This document shows positions 11,985 to 25,668 of a stretch of 64,000 nt of DNA, piece after piece. The stretch is taken from NCBI GenBank assembly GCA_004794785.1, contig SJOL01009574.1, forward strand, positions 179,202-243,201, in the 5' to 3' direction. Position 1 is the stretch's first letter. Each line of letters starts with the position of its first letter. The notes under the pieces are model-generated. The model ran no database searches, was not told where the DNA came from, and saw only the letters and a list, made by a program, of their open reading frames with translations. This DNA comes from Opisthorchis felineus (lineage: Eukaryota > Platyhelminthes > Trematoda > Opisthorchiida > Opisthorchiidae). The position numbers and the translations under genes are program-made.

Positions 11985-12880
11985 AGAAAGCCAGTGGGAA
12001 GAGTGGGGACGTAGCGAGAAGTAGCCCTACGTCTGTAAGGGAAGCGATCAAGTAGAAGGTGCCTACACCTTTGGACAGCATTAAAATAAACACATCTGAG
12101 CATCCTGTCGATATAAGGCGCCATCAGTAGGATTGGTCCAGCGCCCTTTGCGGATCTCACCCGGCATAAGCTCAGCGCAGTCCGGCTAGGAAATGACAGC
12201 ATTCGCGCCATTGCGATCGGCTGGTTGCCATGTCCCTCAAGTTTTCTGACCAATTTCAAGCAGGATTACGTGGGTCCATGCCAGGAAGTAGCGAAGGTCT
12301 CACAGCACTCAGTTTGATAGTAGCCGGACCAGGCCTGTCCCCTGCGAACCTTTTGCCAACAATCGCCTGGATCAGAAAACAGCGCATTTTTCGGTAGGTG
12401 CTGGCTGGACGTATTCAACACATGCAACAACCACCTCAACCTGGTAAGTTTAATCTGCCGCTTTAACGAATCGGGTTCGTTATCAAGTGCCCGCTTAAAA
12501 ACCACTTCGTTGCGGACTCGCTGCAGCCAGCTTACTCTCGCTATGCCACGGAAGTACCGCTGATCAAGCACCTAAGGTCCTCGGATCGGAAGGACCAAGT
12601 TTCACAACCATATAGTAGGACTGCCCTTACGGTTGCCTTGTATACACGGCCCTTTAGCTTCATCGAAATTCGGTTGTGATATGAAATTGACGTAAGTTGG
12701 CGAACGCTGCTCGCGCCTTTCATGGACATTGGATGATGCCGATACAGGGCTCTTACCCGCCATTGGGGTTTTCCATTTACGGGTGGCAACTACGTTGAGC
12801 CCGTAACCATCCAGACAGGAAGTGAACCCACTATCTTTTTGGTCTGAGTCTCCCGGTGTTAGATTCATATGCCTATTCGG
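11985..12880 (-). mobile_element. RTE-like LINE C-terminal relic (family C)
   Basis: On the minus strand, fragments in shifting frames follow the end of an RTE-type LINE polyprotein. From the high-coordinate side they are IKGRVYKATVRAVLLYGCETW-like sequence near 12660-12600, LTRLRWLLHVLNTSSQHLPK near 12445, and a LARKLEGHGNQ-like stretch near 12240. Only the 3' part is present, which is typical 5' truncation. Stops interrupt every frame. Confidence 0.7.
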
Positions 12881-14146
12881 TGAAATCGGTTACGTTCCAC
12901 ATTTTGTTGTCGTTGACCGCACTTGACGGTCGGTTTGCTTATCGCCTGGCCTCAGCTTGCCTGGATACTATCCACGGATGAGGTTGTCAAGAGACAGATG
13001 CAGATGGCCATTTTTCGCCTAGCAGTAGTTCGTCACGTTGTCACCCTACCCTCTTTACAACATGTGGCTCATGAGTGCGACCTTTTTTATACAAAAAGTA
13101 CCAATTTGATACCAAAGTATATTGGCTCATCAGTTCCTACAACCACTCATATTCGACTTCTGCGAGAATTATTTATAAATACAATAAAAATATTCAAGTT
13201 CAAAGATACAGTGTTGCCACTCAGGAACCTTTCGTGAGGTATATTTGCATCGTGACCAAAGGACATGCCACCCTAGGGTGGGAGCGTAATGTGAATACGG
13301 ACACAATCATTAAGGTAACAACGGTTATCACTGAATGAGTGAATGATGCGTGCTCCAAATGCAAGGTACAATGGGCTGGCAATCAATACGGCAGAGACTT
13401 CAGTCAGTAGCTTCCACCCCTTTGATCCCAGCCTATCTGTGCTGATGGTGACCGAGGTTGCACCACAAAGTAGTCAGTCGAATTTATTCGGAGTGATCTT
13501 TGGTTTCATCTATCATAACTGAACAATTAGAAAACATGCTCGTCACACTTCCAGGTCATCCCCGAGGAATGTGATGGAAATAACTCCTGTGCTTAGTTCG
13601 GATGTATATTCGAACTTGTATATCGCCTGACCTTGTCAGTGGTGCTCACTCTTTCAGACGTAAGGGAATCCAGATCGACTGAAACTCACTTTGCTCATGT
13701 TGACGGGCAACAAGTTATCGACCCTAGTCTTTCTTACCTAGAGTATGAATATGACCAATAGATTTCACGTTTGTTCAAGTTACCGCAAGCTTGAGTGTTT
13801 AACTGTCGTGGCCACTGGTCGTTGGTTCGTTCGCTGAGCTAGGCAGTTTAGTTGCAAGAGTTTCTTCACCAGTCCAGATGAAATCATCAGTACGTTGTTT
13901 TGTGGTGGAACGTAGTGTTGCGTCATGGCTTGTACACACTGTGATCGCTGACCACAAAGACCAATGAATTTAATTGTCCACAAAATCCGAACTGGTCGAA
14001 AGCCCAACTGGAAGCCTGTGTGTCATCAAACATTCCCCGTCTTTACAAAAATCCGGGGCATTTAGACTATATCACGGACTAGCTTATTTTGACAGTCTTT
14101 GGCTGTTGATCCGTCAGTCAGGTTCGTCGCTGATCATTGGGTGCAG

Positions 14147-14330
14147 ATGGCTCAGCGGTTAGAGCGCGAATGTACTGACCGGAAGGTCCTTGGTTCGAGC
14201 CCGACCTCTGCGTCTCGATTTTCCCTGTCTAGGCTTGGGCAGCCTGGCAGTATTCCAGCCCTCGTGCTTCCCTCGGGTGGCATGGCAGCTAGGGACCGAA
14301 AGTGTGCTACAGCTGAACGGTTTACGTTTA
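14147..14330 (+). mobile_element. tRNA-derived SINE, main family
   Basis: The A box (tggctcagcgg) and B box (ggttcgagccc) are followed by the shared body (ctgtctaggcttgggcagcc, ccctcgtgcttccctc) and end near the 'gtgctacagctgaacgg' block. It is one of the better-preserved copies and lies in FBXO38 intron 2. Confidence 0.8.
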
Positions 14331-15269
14331 CATCATCCAGCACAGCTAAGCGGAGGAAGAATGGGAGAAACCGAAGAACGACAAACACGCAGACGAAAAA
14401 CTGGTCACACGGACCAGTAAGCACACATACCGTCAGAGTTAATTAGAATGAAAGTCGGCTCGCATATCGCCAAGCATATCAACAGTAACAGACTTAATTG
14501 AAGATCTCTAGATCTCATTAATTCTACAACTCTGGATGTTTCATAGGACAGCTATTATCTAAAACCTTTGGGCGCGAAGTCTCGGAAGCCGCATACGAAC
14601 ACGATTACGACTAAGTATCTCTATGTACTAAAGCTTTAAACCTAGCTCTAAAAGTTCGGTTAAACAGAGACAATCAGTCTATTCACAGTACGCGTCTGCC
14701 CCCAATCTCTATGCGTTGTCTGTACACCGCATTTTCAGGCTATCGGTCTACCAATGATAATTTCACAGCCTGTCTGTCCGTGACAGGTTAATTTCTATTG
14801 TGAAGTCGTGAGCATCATTGCGGTACTTCGGCTTTCGTTCTCCCAGCGGCTATGCACCAAAGAAACATCACGATTTAGTGCTCTTTGTTATTAATGCAGT
14901 TTACGACTCAGTACTACTGACATTTTACTGTGGCATTATATTTCTGAAGTTTTGAATGGTGACAAATGAGCTCCTGCTCGAAATTTGGAGTTAATAATCT
15001 ACCGAAGATTGGTAACTGGCACTTTGCCCTAATGCGTCAGGAGCTCGCCACTCCATTGGATAATCTGCTGCTGAGTTGTCGGGCGGATTGGTTTGTTTTC
15101 GTCTCAGTTAGGTGAGATCTGTCAAAAGGCTATGGTCATTTTTACCGAAAGACGTTCCATAACGGATGGCGATGCGACGCCATCTCGGCTTATCCTACCA
15201 TGTGCGGCTGAAGCGGGACAGGTTCGCTCACGTGTCTAACTGTCTACATACTTCCCCCGTGTTTCTCAG

Positions 15270-15444
15270 GTTGTATTCACCTCGGCTGATCCATTCTTCA
15301 ACTTCTCCGCGACAAAACTACAGTCATTTGTGATGAACAACTGTAGTGGCCCGTCTCGAGCTGTCCGGTTTGTACGTATCTTCTCCGCGCTTGCTCGTGC
15401 GCCGCAACTCACTCGTTTGGAGTTAGTTGGGATTCGGTTTGTTG
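15270..15444 (+). CDS. FBXO38: FBXO38-like protein, exon 3
   Basis: This short exon was found by homology between the acceptor tttctcag and the donor gtaagt. It is 175 bases, phase 0 in and phase 1 out. It encodes VVFTSADPFFN, LQSFVMNNCSGPSRAV and APQLTRLELVGIRFVG, matching vertebrate FBXO38 RTFVMRNCAGPTNSL and the LEHLEMVRVPFLGG segment. This is part of the leucine-rich-like substrate-binding region. Confidence 0.88.
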
Positions 15445-17887
15445 GTAAGTCGACAAGGATTTCGTTTGCCTAGCCTGAACTGGTTCCATAATGGGACCCG
15501 GGTACTAGATCCCATGCAACCAACCATAGAAAGCCAGAGGGTGATTCCACTTTCGTTTCATCTGCCGCCTGCAGCCTAATCCGCTCGTGGTTGAATCTCC
15601 CTAGGAGATTATTCCTCATGATTACTCTTATCCGGTTTATCGCTTGTGTAAAATCCAGCATCCAATTGAATGTATATGTCAGTAAAGTTGCTGAGAGTGC
15701 TCATTTTACGGTATATCTTGTCTTCATTTTCAAACTGGACACGCTTTATGGATGTCTGGAATTGTGGTGACCTAAACCCGGTGATCTAAAAAGAAGTCAG
15801 CGCATACGTTGGTACAATCCTTAGTCCTCTCATTGACTTGGACATTCCTCCTTTGCTACCCAATTCCGTGGTTTCTAGACAGAAAGTTGACATGGAGCAT
15901 GACGGCTGATGATGATACCTTAACTTTTGCATCATATACTGAGAAAAACCTAGTACTCTGGATGGGTTCATGATTTTAGCATAGCTGGTGACCTAGTTTT
16001 CAGCCGCCAGGCCATCACATGTCTTGCTGTTTCTGCTTGTCAACAATCACTGAATGGAGCAAAGGAATTGAAGAATAGCGTTCTTTCGTCTACTCTGCTC
16101 AATATTGACACGGATCTCTCGTGGGATTGTGCAAGTTTTGTCTATTGTGTCTGTCGGATCGATCGTAAATCAAGACTGTTGCGTTGATGAAATCTTTCCA
16201 TCACCATCGGCAATGGATTGGTCGAAGCATGGGTTCCGGCTAACTAATTTGAGACGGTTTAAATTGTGGACGGCTCGTTTGATCCCATATAACTTCCCGG
16301 CATTTCGTTCTGCCAGCTGCCATCGCTTGATTGGCCATTTGAGCGGATATGAAAACTTGTGGGAATAACCGAACAATATGGAACCAAGTATAAGAGAGGT
16401 TTGAGAAAAGAAGTCAAGATAGAAACATTGGCGCACAAAGTTGGTTAGACCATGAAATCGGAGGAGACTTGTGTGTTGCAATGTGCACTAAGCTGCATTA
16501 TGAAAAAAACGAAGGGATTAGGAAGACGCGATGGGCGATCACATATAGGGAAAAGCAAGCGTGTCTGAATTTCGAATCAGTAATCACCAAAACGGGCCCG
16601 GTGTCTTTGCCTGATAGAAAGACGTGGACATTAGACGACTGGAATCATTCAAAAAGATATTTTCACCCTTTTTTAGCGTGTGATCGGAATCTCCACCATT
16701 CTTCTTTCTTTCCTTAACCTCTTACTGGCTCCGTTCTCTTAGAAATATAGTATGCTCAAGTTCACTCCTATTCCATAGTCTGACCTTTCTTTTTTGGGTG
16801 TACACCCTTGTGAACCTTCGTTTTCACACCTCCCAGATGTCCCATTCGACGTCATTTTGGTCTCTCCCACATGACTTGAGATCTTTTCTTGTTTCGTTTG
16901 ATGACGAGTTGAGTCGTCGTGAAATCATGTGAACTCAAACTTGTCGGAACTTTGCCAGTGCATTACCCTTATCTCAACTGTAACCAAAGTTGCGTACCTG
17001 TTTTTTTTTTGTTGCTGCTAAGAAAATAGTAAAAGACAGGGTTTCTCTGCTACTCTACATAACGCATTCCGAGTAAACTGAGTCCGCAAACCAGTAGAAC
17101 AGTCTGATGGTAGGAGACCATTTAAATCGATTCGCAGCCTTGTGTTAATGTTTCTCCAATCAAACACAGGAATGGGCGCAGCGACCGTTCCCGAACTTCG
17201 TGGCTGCTCGGTCGAAATTTGCTTACCGTCCACTCTAAAGTAAACACACAGTACGTCACCATTTCCGGTGAAGCTGGGTCAGCATGCTTAATATCCGACC
17301 AGACCGGTGGATACAGGCTTATCGAAGCCTGTATTGATACACCTGTTTCGAATCCTCGTTTTATGGTTATCGCTCTTGGATTCGCTGACGCCAGCCTGAA
17401 AGTGCCCTGAATCTCAGATGCCGCCTTTCAAAAGCTTGATAGTTTCATTAGTAATGGTCGCATCTCACAACTACACTGATGACTGATGCACGCGACTTTG
17501 AAGTCGCCACATTTCGACCCTACAAATAGCGTAAATCAGTGAGGGCGACTCAGACCTTTGACCCCATCCGCTACTCTACCGTTGCCAGTAAAACGTTCGA
17601 CCTACATGGAGCGCTTCACATTATTCCAGTGGTTCTCTTAATTTCACAAGGTGGACTCAGTGGAGTTTCTTCTGGAATATCACCTTACATTGAATGCATA
17701 CAGAGCGCATTCTGATGAATTATATGGCTCCAGTAGATTCATGCAAAAAACTTGTTCGCCTTTTTCCGTGCGCTTATTTCAGTTATTCAGGATTTTCTTA
17801 GGTTGGCATTTAAACAAAGGTATCTTGAATCCATCTGGCTTTTTTTAAAACTCCCTCACCCCATTGATGAAACCGGAATGGAAATGA

Positions 17888-18166
17888 TACCGTCAATTTT
17901 TTGGAGATAGTCCATTTATTGCGGCTGACCATTACTGGAGGCCGCGTACATCGTATACTGCAGCCGCCCAGGCCCGACGACCTCTGACAGAATCTAAACA
18001 GATGGCGATCCAGTCTTTTTTTCCTCCGCCAGATAAACTCGGACCTTCCCTTACTTCCCTCGCAGAGCACGCCACCGGCGTAGCTGAGCGTCCTCTTCAC
18101 AAGCTCATCCGATTTCTGAAGTACTTGTTCGAACCACTGCAGCCTGATGTCGCTGGATGTGTGTAG
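17888..18166 (+). other. Unrecognised open stretch of 92 codons
   Basis: The frame is open from 17888 to a TAG at 18164-18166 and reads, in part, YTAAAQARRPLTESKQMA and SFFPPPDKLGPSLTSLAEHA. The composition (Ala-, Pro- and Lys-rich, helical) looks more protein-like than nearby frames. There is no early ATG and no clear splice acceptor at the left edge. It could be a fragment of a retroelement gag or a retrocopy. Function is unknown. Confidence 0.25.
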
Positions 18167-21100
18167 TCAGTTTTGGTAGTCTAGGAAACTATCGTGTTGT
18201 TTCATCAGAGACGATGGACCCATCTTGTTATGGAAACGATCGTCAGGCACCAGTGCTTGAACATTCCTGGTTTCGGCGCATCCTCGCCCCATCGTGGCCA
18301 GGTCTTACATCCGGGCCTTGTTTCTGAGGCTGTTTTTCGGCTTACACCGTAAGACATTCTACAGTTGTAGGTCTACTGCTGAAGCCATTACAAACATCCT
18401 CACTTCGTCTCTCGTCATACCGTTTGGCAAGATGTGCGAGCCGAACACGGCTCGAACACGGCACAATCTCAGTATCAAAGTCCTTTTAGTGGTCGGTGAT
18501 TCCGAGTTTGTTGAACAATAGGTTTCTAACCCCTATTCCTCTAACGAACCTTACGGTGATCGTACCACATCCTCTGACGCCTCATCAGTCGTTTCTCAGC
18601 AACGGTTTCAGCGAATATTTGCTGACGAATCGATTTGTTGTTGGATGCCTTATTTTGTCACAGTTGGAAGAATGCGGGACTAATCGCGCAGCAAAAACAA
18701 CCGACTAGTCTAAGGTGTGTGCGTCAGAAAACCAACGATGTGCTGCAAACGACTTGGTTGGCTGCTACGCTACCCGTTTTTACAGCGACCCTGTTGTGGT
18801 TATGATCATTAGATGCATTTGTCTAACAGAGGCTGAGTGTACTATTGATTCGTGCGTCTTTCGTCTGCGGTTGATTGAAGTCAGATTGCCGTGATACGTC
18901 ACGTGCTTGTTCATTGATGTTCAAGCGGTGATCGAAACCTTCAGCAGCTGATCTGATATCTATTTGAAGCGAACTGTCAGGTGATATTTGATTTTGTAGT
19001 TCACTAGCTGTCACGACCCGGTCGAACTTTCCAGGACTAGCACCCAACAGACGATCCATGCAAATGATGAATTCCCCCATCTCTAGTCCTTTCGAACCTA
19101 CCTAACTGCATGTCAGCTCTACTTTGACACCCGGAAGCCAAACAAACAACGCCGTGATTGTTTTCGACATTGTTTTGGCTGGACTAGCAGATTGGTATGC
19201 CATTTATAGGGGAAAAAACTACGCTGCCATTTGCGCAACGACCGCTGTCCAGTGCGGGCAGTTGTACTCTGTTTAACAGGGTACCTGCGGAACGTATCCA
19301 GTTCAGTTCTTCCGAGCATCGAATCCGTGTGTGACTATTTATTCAAAACCAAACCTGAACAGTATACAGAAAATTAAGTGATGTTTAACATTACTGTTTC
19401 GATGCATATCTTCACGAAAAGAAAGAAAAATTACACACCACCCGGAAATGGACGTAGAATGCAGCTCAGCTCCTGATGCTCCTTTGTGTAGAACCCACTT
19501 CCGGTGAACCAAACGTCCGTTCACGGAACATCACACGCTATCTGCCGTTTCACCCGTAACCTCGGTGAATTTCTATCTGAGAACGCCTAGTATCAGGGTC
19601 CCGGCGCACTCTCCTCCCTGGCTGACAAAACTGTTAAACGAACGAACCACTCAAATCCCACCCCCATCGGTTGCCTCACGCATCCTTGAAAGACTGGCCG
19701 TCCATTTTACACCAGCATGCTCCATTCTGGTGTGATATATTCGCTCATGTTTGGAAACGTTTCGTGGTTAATCGACCTGGGGATGATCACTTTGAGCACA
19801 CTACCCGGCAGTCACGTTATGCCTACCCTAGATAACGTGAATGAGCGAATTGCCACAATAGTGTGGGGCTGGCTTAGAGGCAATGCGTCTCAACATGTTT
19901 GCTTCGTTACTTTTTAACTGAGTTGAGTGTGTTGCGAAGTGTCCACATCTCGCTGGTCTACCTTCTTTCTGTGATTCTTGTTTCACTACAACCTCATTAG
20001 CCATGCAGCTGTTGACCCATGTCCAGTAGCTGTGGCAGATGTGAAGGTGCAACGACTTGGGGGACCAACCTAAAGCATGTTTTTTATATCAGTTTGTAGG
20101 AACATGGCGACCGCAGCATTGCAGATGCATGACAGATGGGGTGCAGTTGACCAGTATTTCTGTTGGGCAGATAAAATGTCGCTTACACGCTTAATCAAGA
20201 TGAATGAATAATTAGTCTAGGCGATGGTTGTTCGTCACATCAAAGTCACGTGTCTGTGCACAGCCGTCCAAGCTGAAATAGACGTTTGGGCAAACCAACA
20301 CACCAATGCGTATGCTGTTAGGAAACTATTACTGGTGAAGACACGCAATCTACGGTTAATGTGTGACGTAGAACGCTTTGAATGTTTTATCCATGGCCAG
20401 ATGGAACCAGATGAATAGAAGATAACCTTTCTGGATGTCCTGTGAAGTAGAAACGCCCTGTTTACGAGCATTTCGAGATTGGTGTTTATTTGTCCTTGTT
20501 CTTCGGTTGACATTTTGTTATTGAGGATTGATATTTTTTGTACACTTTGTATCAGCCGTCCATCCTCCATCCCCAAATCACGAATTCTGAAGGAGGGCTT
20601 ATTTAGGGTTTAGGTAGGACAGCGGGTATCAATCGCAGCTTTCAAGAGACCTCAGCTGATGTTTTCGGTTCAGTTTTAGAAGGACGGATATGTGGATAGT
20701 TGCCATGGTCTACTTCATACCGAGTGACCTGTGTTAATCACCGACACCTTTGTCCCAGAGCAGACTATTGACCGTTGGTACATTACTTCGGATTCGGTAA
20801 CGCTGGTGGCTCAGACTTCATGTTACCGGTTGACTTTTTCCTACCGAGTTTGGCCTGAACATTGAGGTGGCGCTACCGCACTGCGCACCGGTGATTTCAC
20901 CTCTATTTGTGACAAAACGTTCGCAACAAAATTAGCAAGCTCAGCGAACAATTTGATTATCACAATGGATCAACTTCACTGCATGCACTCGTAATGGATT
21001 AATGGTGGTAGACACGTCACAACCGATATAAACCTATAAAAGAGTAATTGTGTTGTATCGACCAGGGTGCACGACAAAAGTTTCGCTTCACTAATATTCA

Positions 21101-22540
21101 GTTTCTGCATTGTGTCATAATCCTGGTCTCCCTCATCACAGTCGACTGGCAGAAGGCACAGTGAGGTAAAATGAAACCAACACAAGGTTAATTCGCAGAA
21201 TATATCTGTAGACGTTCCTGTTTCGGAATGTTGGGACGTGAGCAAATGTTTAGACAAAGATTCATGAGGTCACACTGCATGTCAGGTAATCCGGACAAGT
21301 GTGCCACATTGCTGATCAGCCACCTGTCGTGTTTCAACTCCTCAGAGGGGTTTGAATCCATTCGGAGTTAGCATGGCTTGATGAAATGCATCCATCCTTT
21401 GTAGAAACTTTCCCACTAGCCACAATTTATAAGTGCTGTGCTCACAAGTCATAGACACCACCTTCTCCTGGGAAGTCGTCGCTCGAGAAGTCCGTCAGCA
21501 TTATGCCATGTCAACTGCATCAGTGCCATTGGAGAATGAGTTGCACCATATGCTAAGTGCAAGTTCACCACACTGCTGACCATTTTGGTGGTGTGTTCAA
21601 CCTTTAACTGGAAGGTCGCGGTTCTGAATGTTTATTAAAATCTTTAGGACGTCAACAAAGTTGAAGCCGTCACTGACTTTTGAATATGTGCAGATATCTT
21701 TGACTCTCCTCACCACTTATAAGGTGCTTACAAAAGCATAGCACGCTGGTTAAATCAATACATGGAGAATATGCGGTGCATCTGCGTTAAATTGACACGC
21801 CAGTCGAACGGCACTGCAAAACTACATGTCTGCTTCTCATCGAGTACCAAATTGGCTGTATGAAAATGATGTTTGTTGCTTGACTGATCCGGACACAAGC
21901 GCACCATCATGCTGATATTGTATCAAACATCGTTTCGTGCACTTTCAAGACTCTTCTTCACGTAAAGGTCAGTGAATATGGTTTTAAAAATTTCCGGATC
22001 GACCTTGGTCCAAAAACCGGACCGTTTTTCTGCTGCGCGCTCTGTCAATTAGCTGCGCTGTTGCATTGTGCGTGGATGGTCACGACCACCGGGATTTGTT
22101 TCAGTTCATCAGCTGTAGATCCAGCTCCAATGTTGCGTTGGTTTCATCTGCTACAGGGGAACCGACCAGGGTAGACCAATGGATTTGAGGCCATGGTTCA
22201 GCCGGATCACTTAACTTTCGCCGTTTTTTTAATTTTTCTGGTGGCATGATTGAAGAAGATAGCTTTGTTCCAGGGGGCACTGATAGCTTGATTGGACCGT
22301 TTGTCACAAACCATTAGTGTACCACCGGTGACCAAAAGACTGGGTGCTTTGGGTCTACTGTCAGTCAGAATTCTGTAGGTGCCCACACGTGAAAGACTCA
22401 TGCAATTATTTGAACTTTCATCAAAAAGTCGCGCGAACGCCATCTCAATGACAATTCAGACTAAGCTAACTCCCATCCACCGCCTACTGAACTTCCTTGA
22501 TCCACAGCGTAGCTAACAGCTTAACGGCCGATGGGAACAC

Positions 22541-22542
<2 letters not shown>

Positions 22543-22572
<30 letters not shown>
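22543..22572. repeat. TG dinucleotide microsatellite
   Basis: A perfect run of about 15 TG units inside FBXO38 intron 3. Confidence 0.95.
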
Positions 22573-22573
<1 letters not shown>

Positions 22574-23651
22574 AACCTGGCGCATGCATGTGGATCTAAG
22601 AGACCGTTCTTATTTTCTCTGCATAACACCACCAGTTTGTTTGCATAGAACGACGAAAATATGAAATGTTTTGTTTCTGGTTTCCCTACCCCAAGTTAAC
22701 TTGGCAACTAGCTTGACAAAGGTGCGCGCACGTATTTGAAGTTCTCTTTGAATTTCTTGGGGTAGAAGTATGAATTCTTGACCAAGGGATCCGTTTTTTT
22801 CTATGAGCGTAGTTCTCAAAGTGGAGGCAAGTTGTTTATAGGTCTCTGTATATGTATCGGGTATATTTGGTCTGCGAATTGGATGCATACCCGAAGGAGT
22901 AAGACCGGTGAGCAGGGAACTGTTGAGCGCCATCATCTGAATTAAGCATGATGATACTACAGCATGCGCTAGTACCGCCGTGAATATTTCGTTATTTCCC
23001 CCTGCATCTCAGTATGACAGCATGATATCACATAATTACACCTGCCTGCACAAGTCGAGTCAGTTTGGTTGCCCCACAGCACAGGGGTAGCAGGGACATA
23101 GTTCAGTTGTTAGGGATTAGAGCAAACTTATCTCAACATACTGTTGGTGCTTCCTGATTCATGGCATGGGAACGACAATATCGCGGAAGTCAGATCCCAC
23201 TTATACGGGATGCGTCCACAGCTTGTGCATCTCCACAGGTTCACTGGCCCTGGTTCGTTGGTCACAAGTCGCTTATGGCTGGATTGTTTTTGTTCGACTA
23301 TCGAGGTACACTGAGTCGTTGGGTGCATCAAGCCTATACGTTCGGACTTTCGACAGGCACTTCTGTTCAAGGCCAGACTTTCTCGTGACCTGTGTTCGCG
23401 ACCAACAAGTGAAACCGACACCGAATTCATATGGAATAGTAGTAAACGAAGAATGTTGCCACATTCTCGGTCGTTTTTTGGATTGCTTACGTACTGAGCG
23501 AACCATGCATTTTTGTGTTCCATGCTTCTCTAATGACTATCATTCTGTGCTCTCTAGTCCATCTCGTTCACAAATGGTTAAACTTATCGAACTCCCACAC
23601 CTTCAATCACTTTCCATAATATTCACATGGTCTCCTGACAAGCGTTAGGAG

Positions 23652-23830
23652 ATGGCTCAGTGGTTAGAGCGCGAATTTACTGACCGGAAGGTCCGTGGTT
23701 CGAATCCGACCTCTGTCTCTCGAATTCCCCTGTCTAGGCTTTGGCAACCTGGCAGTATCCCAGCCCTCGTGCTTCCTTCTGGTGACATGGCAGTTAGGCA
23801 CCGAAAGGGTGCTACAGCTGAACAATTCAA
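23652..23830 (+). mobile_element. tRNA-derived SINE, main family
   Basis: This copy is close to an apparent consensus: A box (tggctcagtgg), B box (ggttcgaatcc), body with 'cctgtctaggctttggcaacc' and the terminal block 'caccgaaagggtgctacagc'. It lies directly after an unrecognised open frame at 23166-23648. Confidence 0.82.
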
Positions 23831-24346
23831 TTCTAATTTCCCGACAAGCGTTGTCGAAATCGTCCAAGTTATCGGACGAAGCTGATGTCTCTGTGCCTGT
23901 GTATCTACGCACATCCCATGCGAAATTGGAGTTGGTTGATTCACACCACAGTATTCGTGCTCCATCTCAGAGCAACCCTTTTTCGATGAGACATTTTTGG
24001 CGTCACGCTGTTTTTTCCGCTGTGATCCTCAAACAGAAAATGCTCCCTGGTTCCCCAGATAGTTTAGTCCCAGTCGACGGTCGATGTCTCTAAATTTACC
24101 ACTGCGTTGCTTTTCTGGTTTACTAATCATGATATCTGTGCGTTATTCGGATGCAACAGGTCTTGCGTAATCGAGGCCGGTTTAGAGGATGTAAGTCTAA
24201 CTAGATATTGTTTCTGCCAAAAATACCACTATCGGTTATTTGTCAGATTGTTTGTTTAACTTGCTATCTATCCTCACAACGAACCTGCTAAATAAAAACT
24301 CTTAGTGTATCATCAATAAAGCTCTAGTCAGATGCCGAAAACTCAG

Positions 24347-24986
24347 TCACCAGAGGCGTTTATTACTTAACTTCCTGCTTTGCTTCAGCTCCCTCCTGGA
24401 GTAGGATGAATCAGTTCCAAGGGCATCCCGAATTACTGTTGCAAATAAAGCACGATCAGCAGCAAGGTCCGAACATAGCATCACCCAATCTCCGTTCCAC
24501 TGGTCAAGTGTCGCAGACCGCACTGAAACCCATTGGTCTAATGTGAGCCGTGACTTCTGAGAGCAGGCCCTTAATTGTTCTTTCACGCTACACTGCCCTC
24601 TTGGATAGGGCTGGACAGCTTGGACAGCTAAGAATCCGGTTTTCAGGTGACGTACGCTGTAGGCCCCGCCGCTGGATGAATTTGGAAAACAGAATGTTAC
24701 ATTAGCTAGATAATCTCTCATTCCAACGTGCTTTCGCTGTTTGCCGTAAGAACCACCGGTCAAATAATTTGAGTTTACGAAGATAGTCAGCTCGGAGAGG
24801 TCAAGTCCCACAGGCGCGTGCAAGTGCGGGTCTGACAGCCTCGTTGCACTCTTTGAACTCCTTCCAAACGTTTCTGAGCGTCTCCTTGAAGCGATGTGAT
24901 GCTGCGCGGAACCCCCCATCGTTGTCGATGCGAAGAGTGGTAGAGTATGTCAAACCAAATGTCCTCAAGCTTGCGTATGCGCACAC
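24347..24986 (-). other. Unrecognised antisense ORF pair in FBXO38 intron 3
   Basis: Two minus-strand frames overlap. One (24986 to 24801) reads FGLTYSTTLRIDNDGGFRA and FKETLRNVWKEFKECNEAV. The other (24919 to 24347) reads VGLDLSELTIFVNSNY and WVSVRSATLDQWNGDWVM and is open for 190 codons. Together they look like one protein broken by a frameshift near 24810. No domain is recognised. A decayed transposon protein or a pseudogene is the simplest reading, and a nested gene cannot be excluded. Confidence 0.25.
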
Positions 24987-25668
24987 GAATTGAAAGAATT
25001 TGGAGTCATAAGAAGTAAATTACCTGACCAGTTTATGACGCTTCGGGAACTGCCGCCTACCAGAGGCCTTCAGGATTTTCCTTGGGTGTCACTTCTAGAT
25101 AGAATGCTTTGGCAAGGTCGTCACAGCATCTGCAGAGGTGCATTTCAGCTCCATACACCACTGCTTCTTCGAACCGTGGATTTTTTTCTGTTCGGATCCA
25201 TCCCCCTTCTCTAATCTGTTAACAGCCGTTGAGTAACTCATACATGCTGGCGGTCGTTCGGTTGCGACAGCGCATCACAACCAAACTATCGGGCTTGCTC
25301 TGATCATCCTTGGCGCACTATTGATGTTTTGTTTTTTTCCTGTGAGCTATGTGGTTGGTACATCCGGCATCCCAGGTTGCTTAAATTTCATTTTTGAGTG
25401 CCACGATCCTCAAACATTGTCACCATTGATATGTAGAAATAAAGGAACGAATTGCCCTAACTCTGCTTCATGCCTGTTTTACTTTGTAAAAATATTTTGT
25501 TCGATAGCAGTTCTGCATACTCATATTTGACCATTTACTTGAGTCATCGTCACTTCATTATTTTGTTGTTTATGTGATCCACACTCGTAGTTATGTTTTT
25601 GCTGTCAACGTTCACCATTTCCTCTCAATTCAAATGTCTTTCATCGCAATGTTTATTTTCATATTCAG

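Larger units (their letters stand above)
11729..15269 (+). other. FBXO38 intron 2
   Basis: This 3.5-kb intron (donor gtaagt, acceptor tttctcag) contains a minus-strand LINE relic (11985-12880) and a plus-strand SINE (14147-14330), both listed separately. The rest is unassigned. Confidence 0.6.
15445..25668 (+). other. FBXO38 intron 3 (10.2 kb)
   Basis: Recognised contents are an open stretch at 17888-18166, a TG microsatellite at 22543-22572, a SINE at 23652-23830 and antisense ORFs at 24347-24986. Elsewhere the open frames are short, overlap on both strands and have no recognisable motif. Confidence 0.5.

Noticed and set aside
14147..14222. Functional tRNA gene
   Set aside because: The A and B boxes are present, but no complementary acceptor stem or full cloverleaf is visible and the segment continues into a repeated SINE body.
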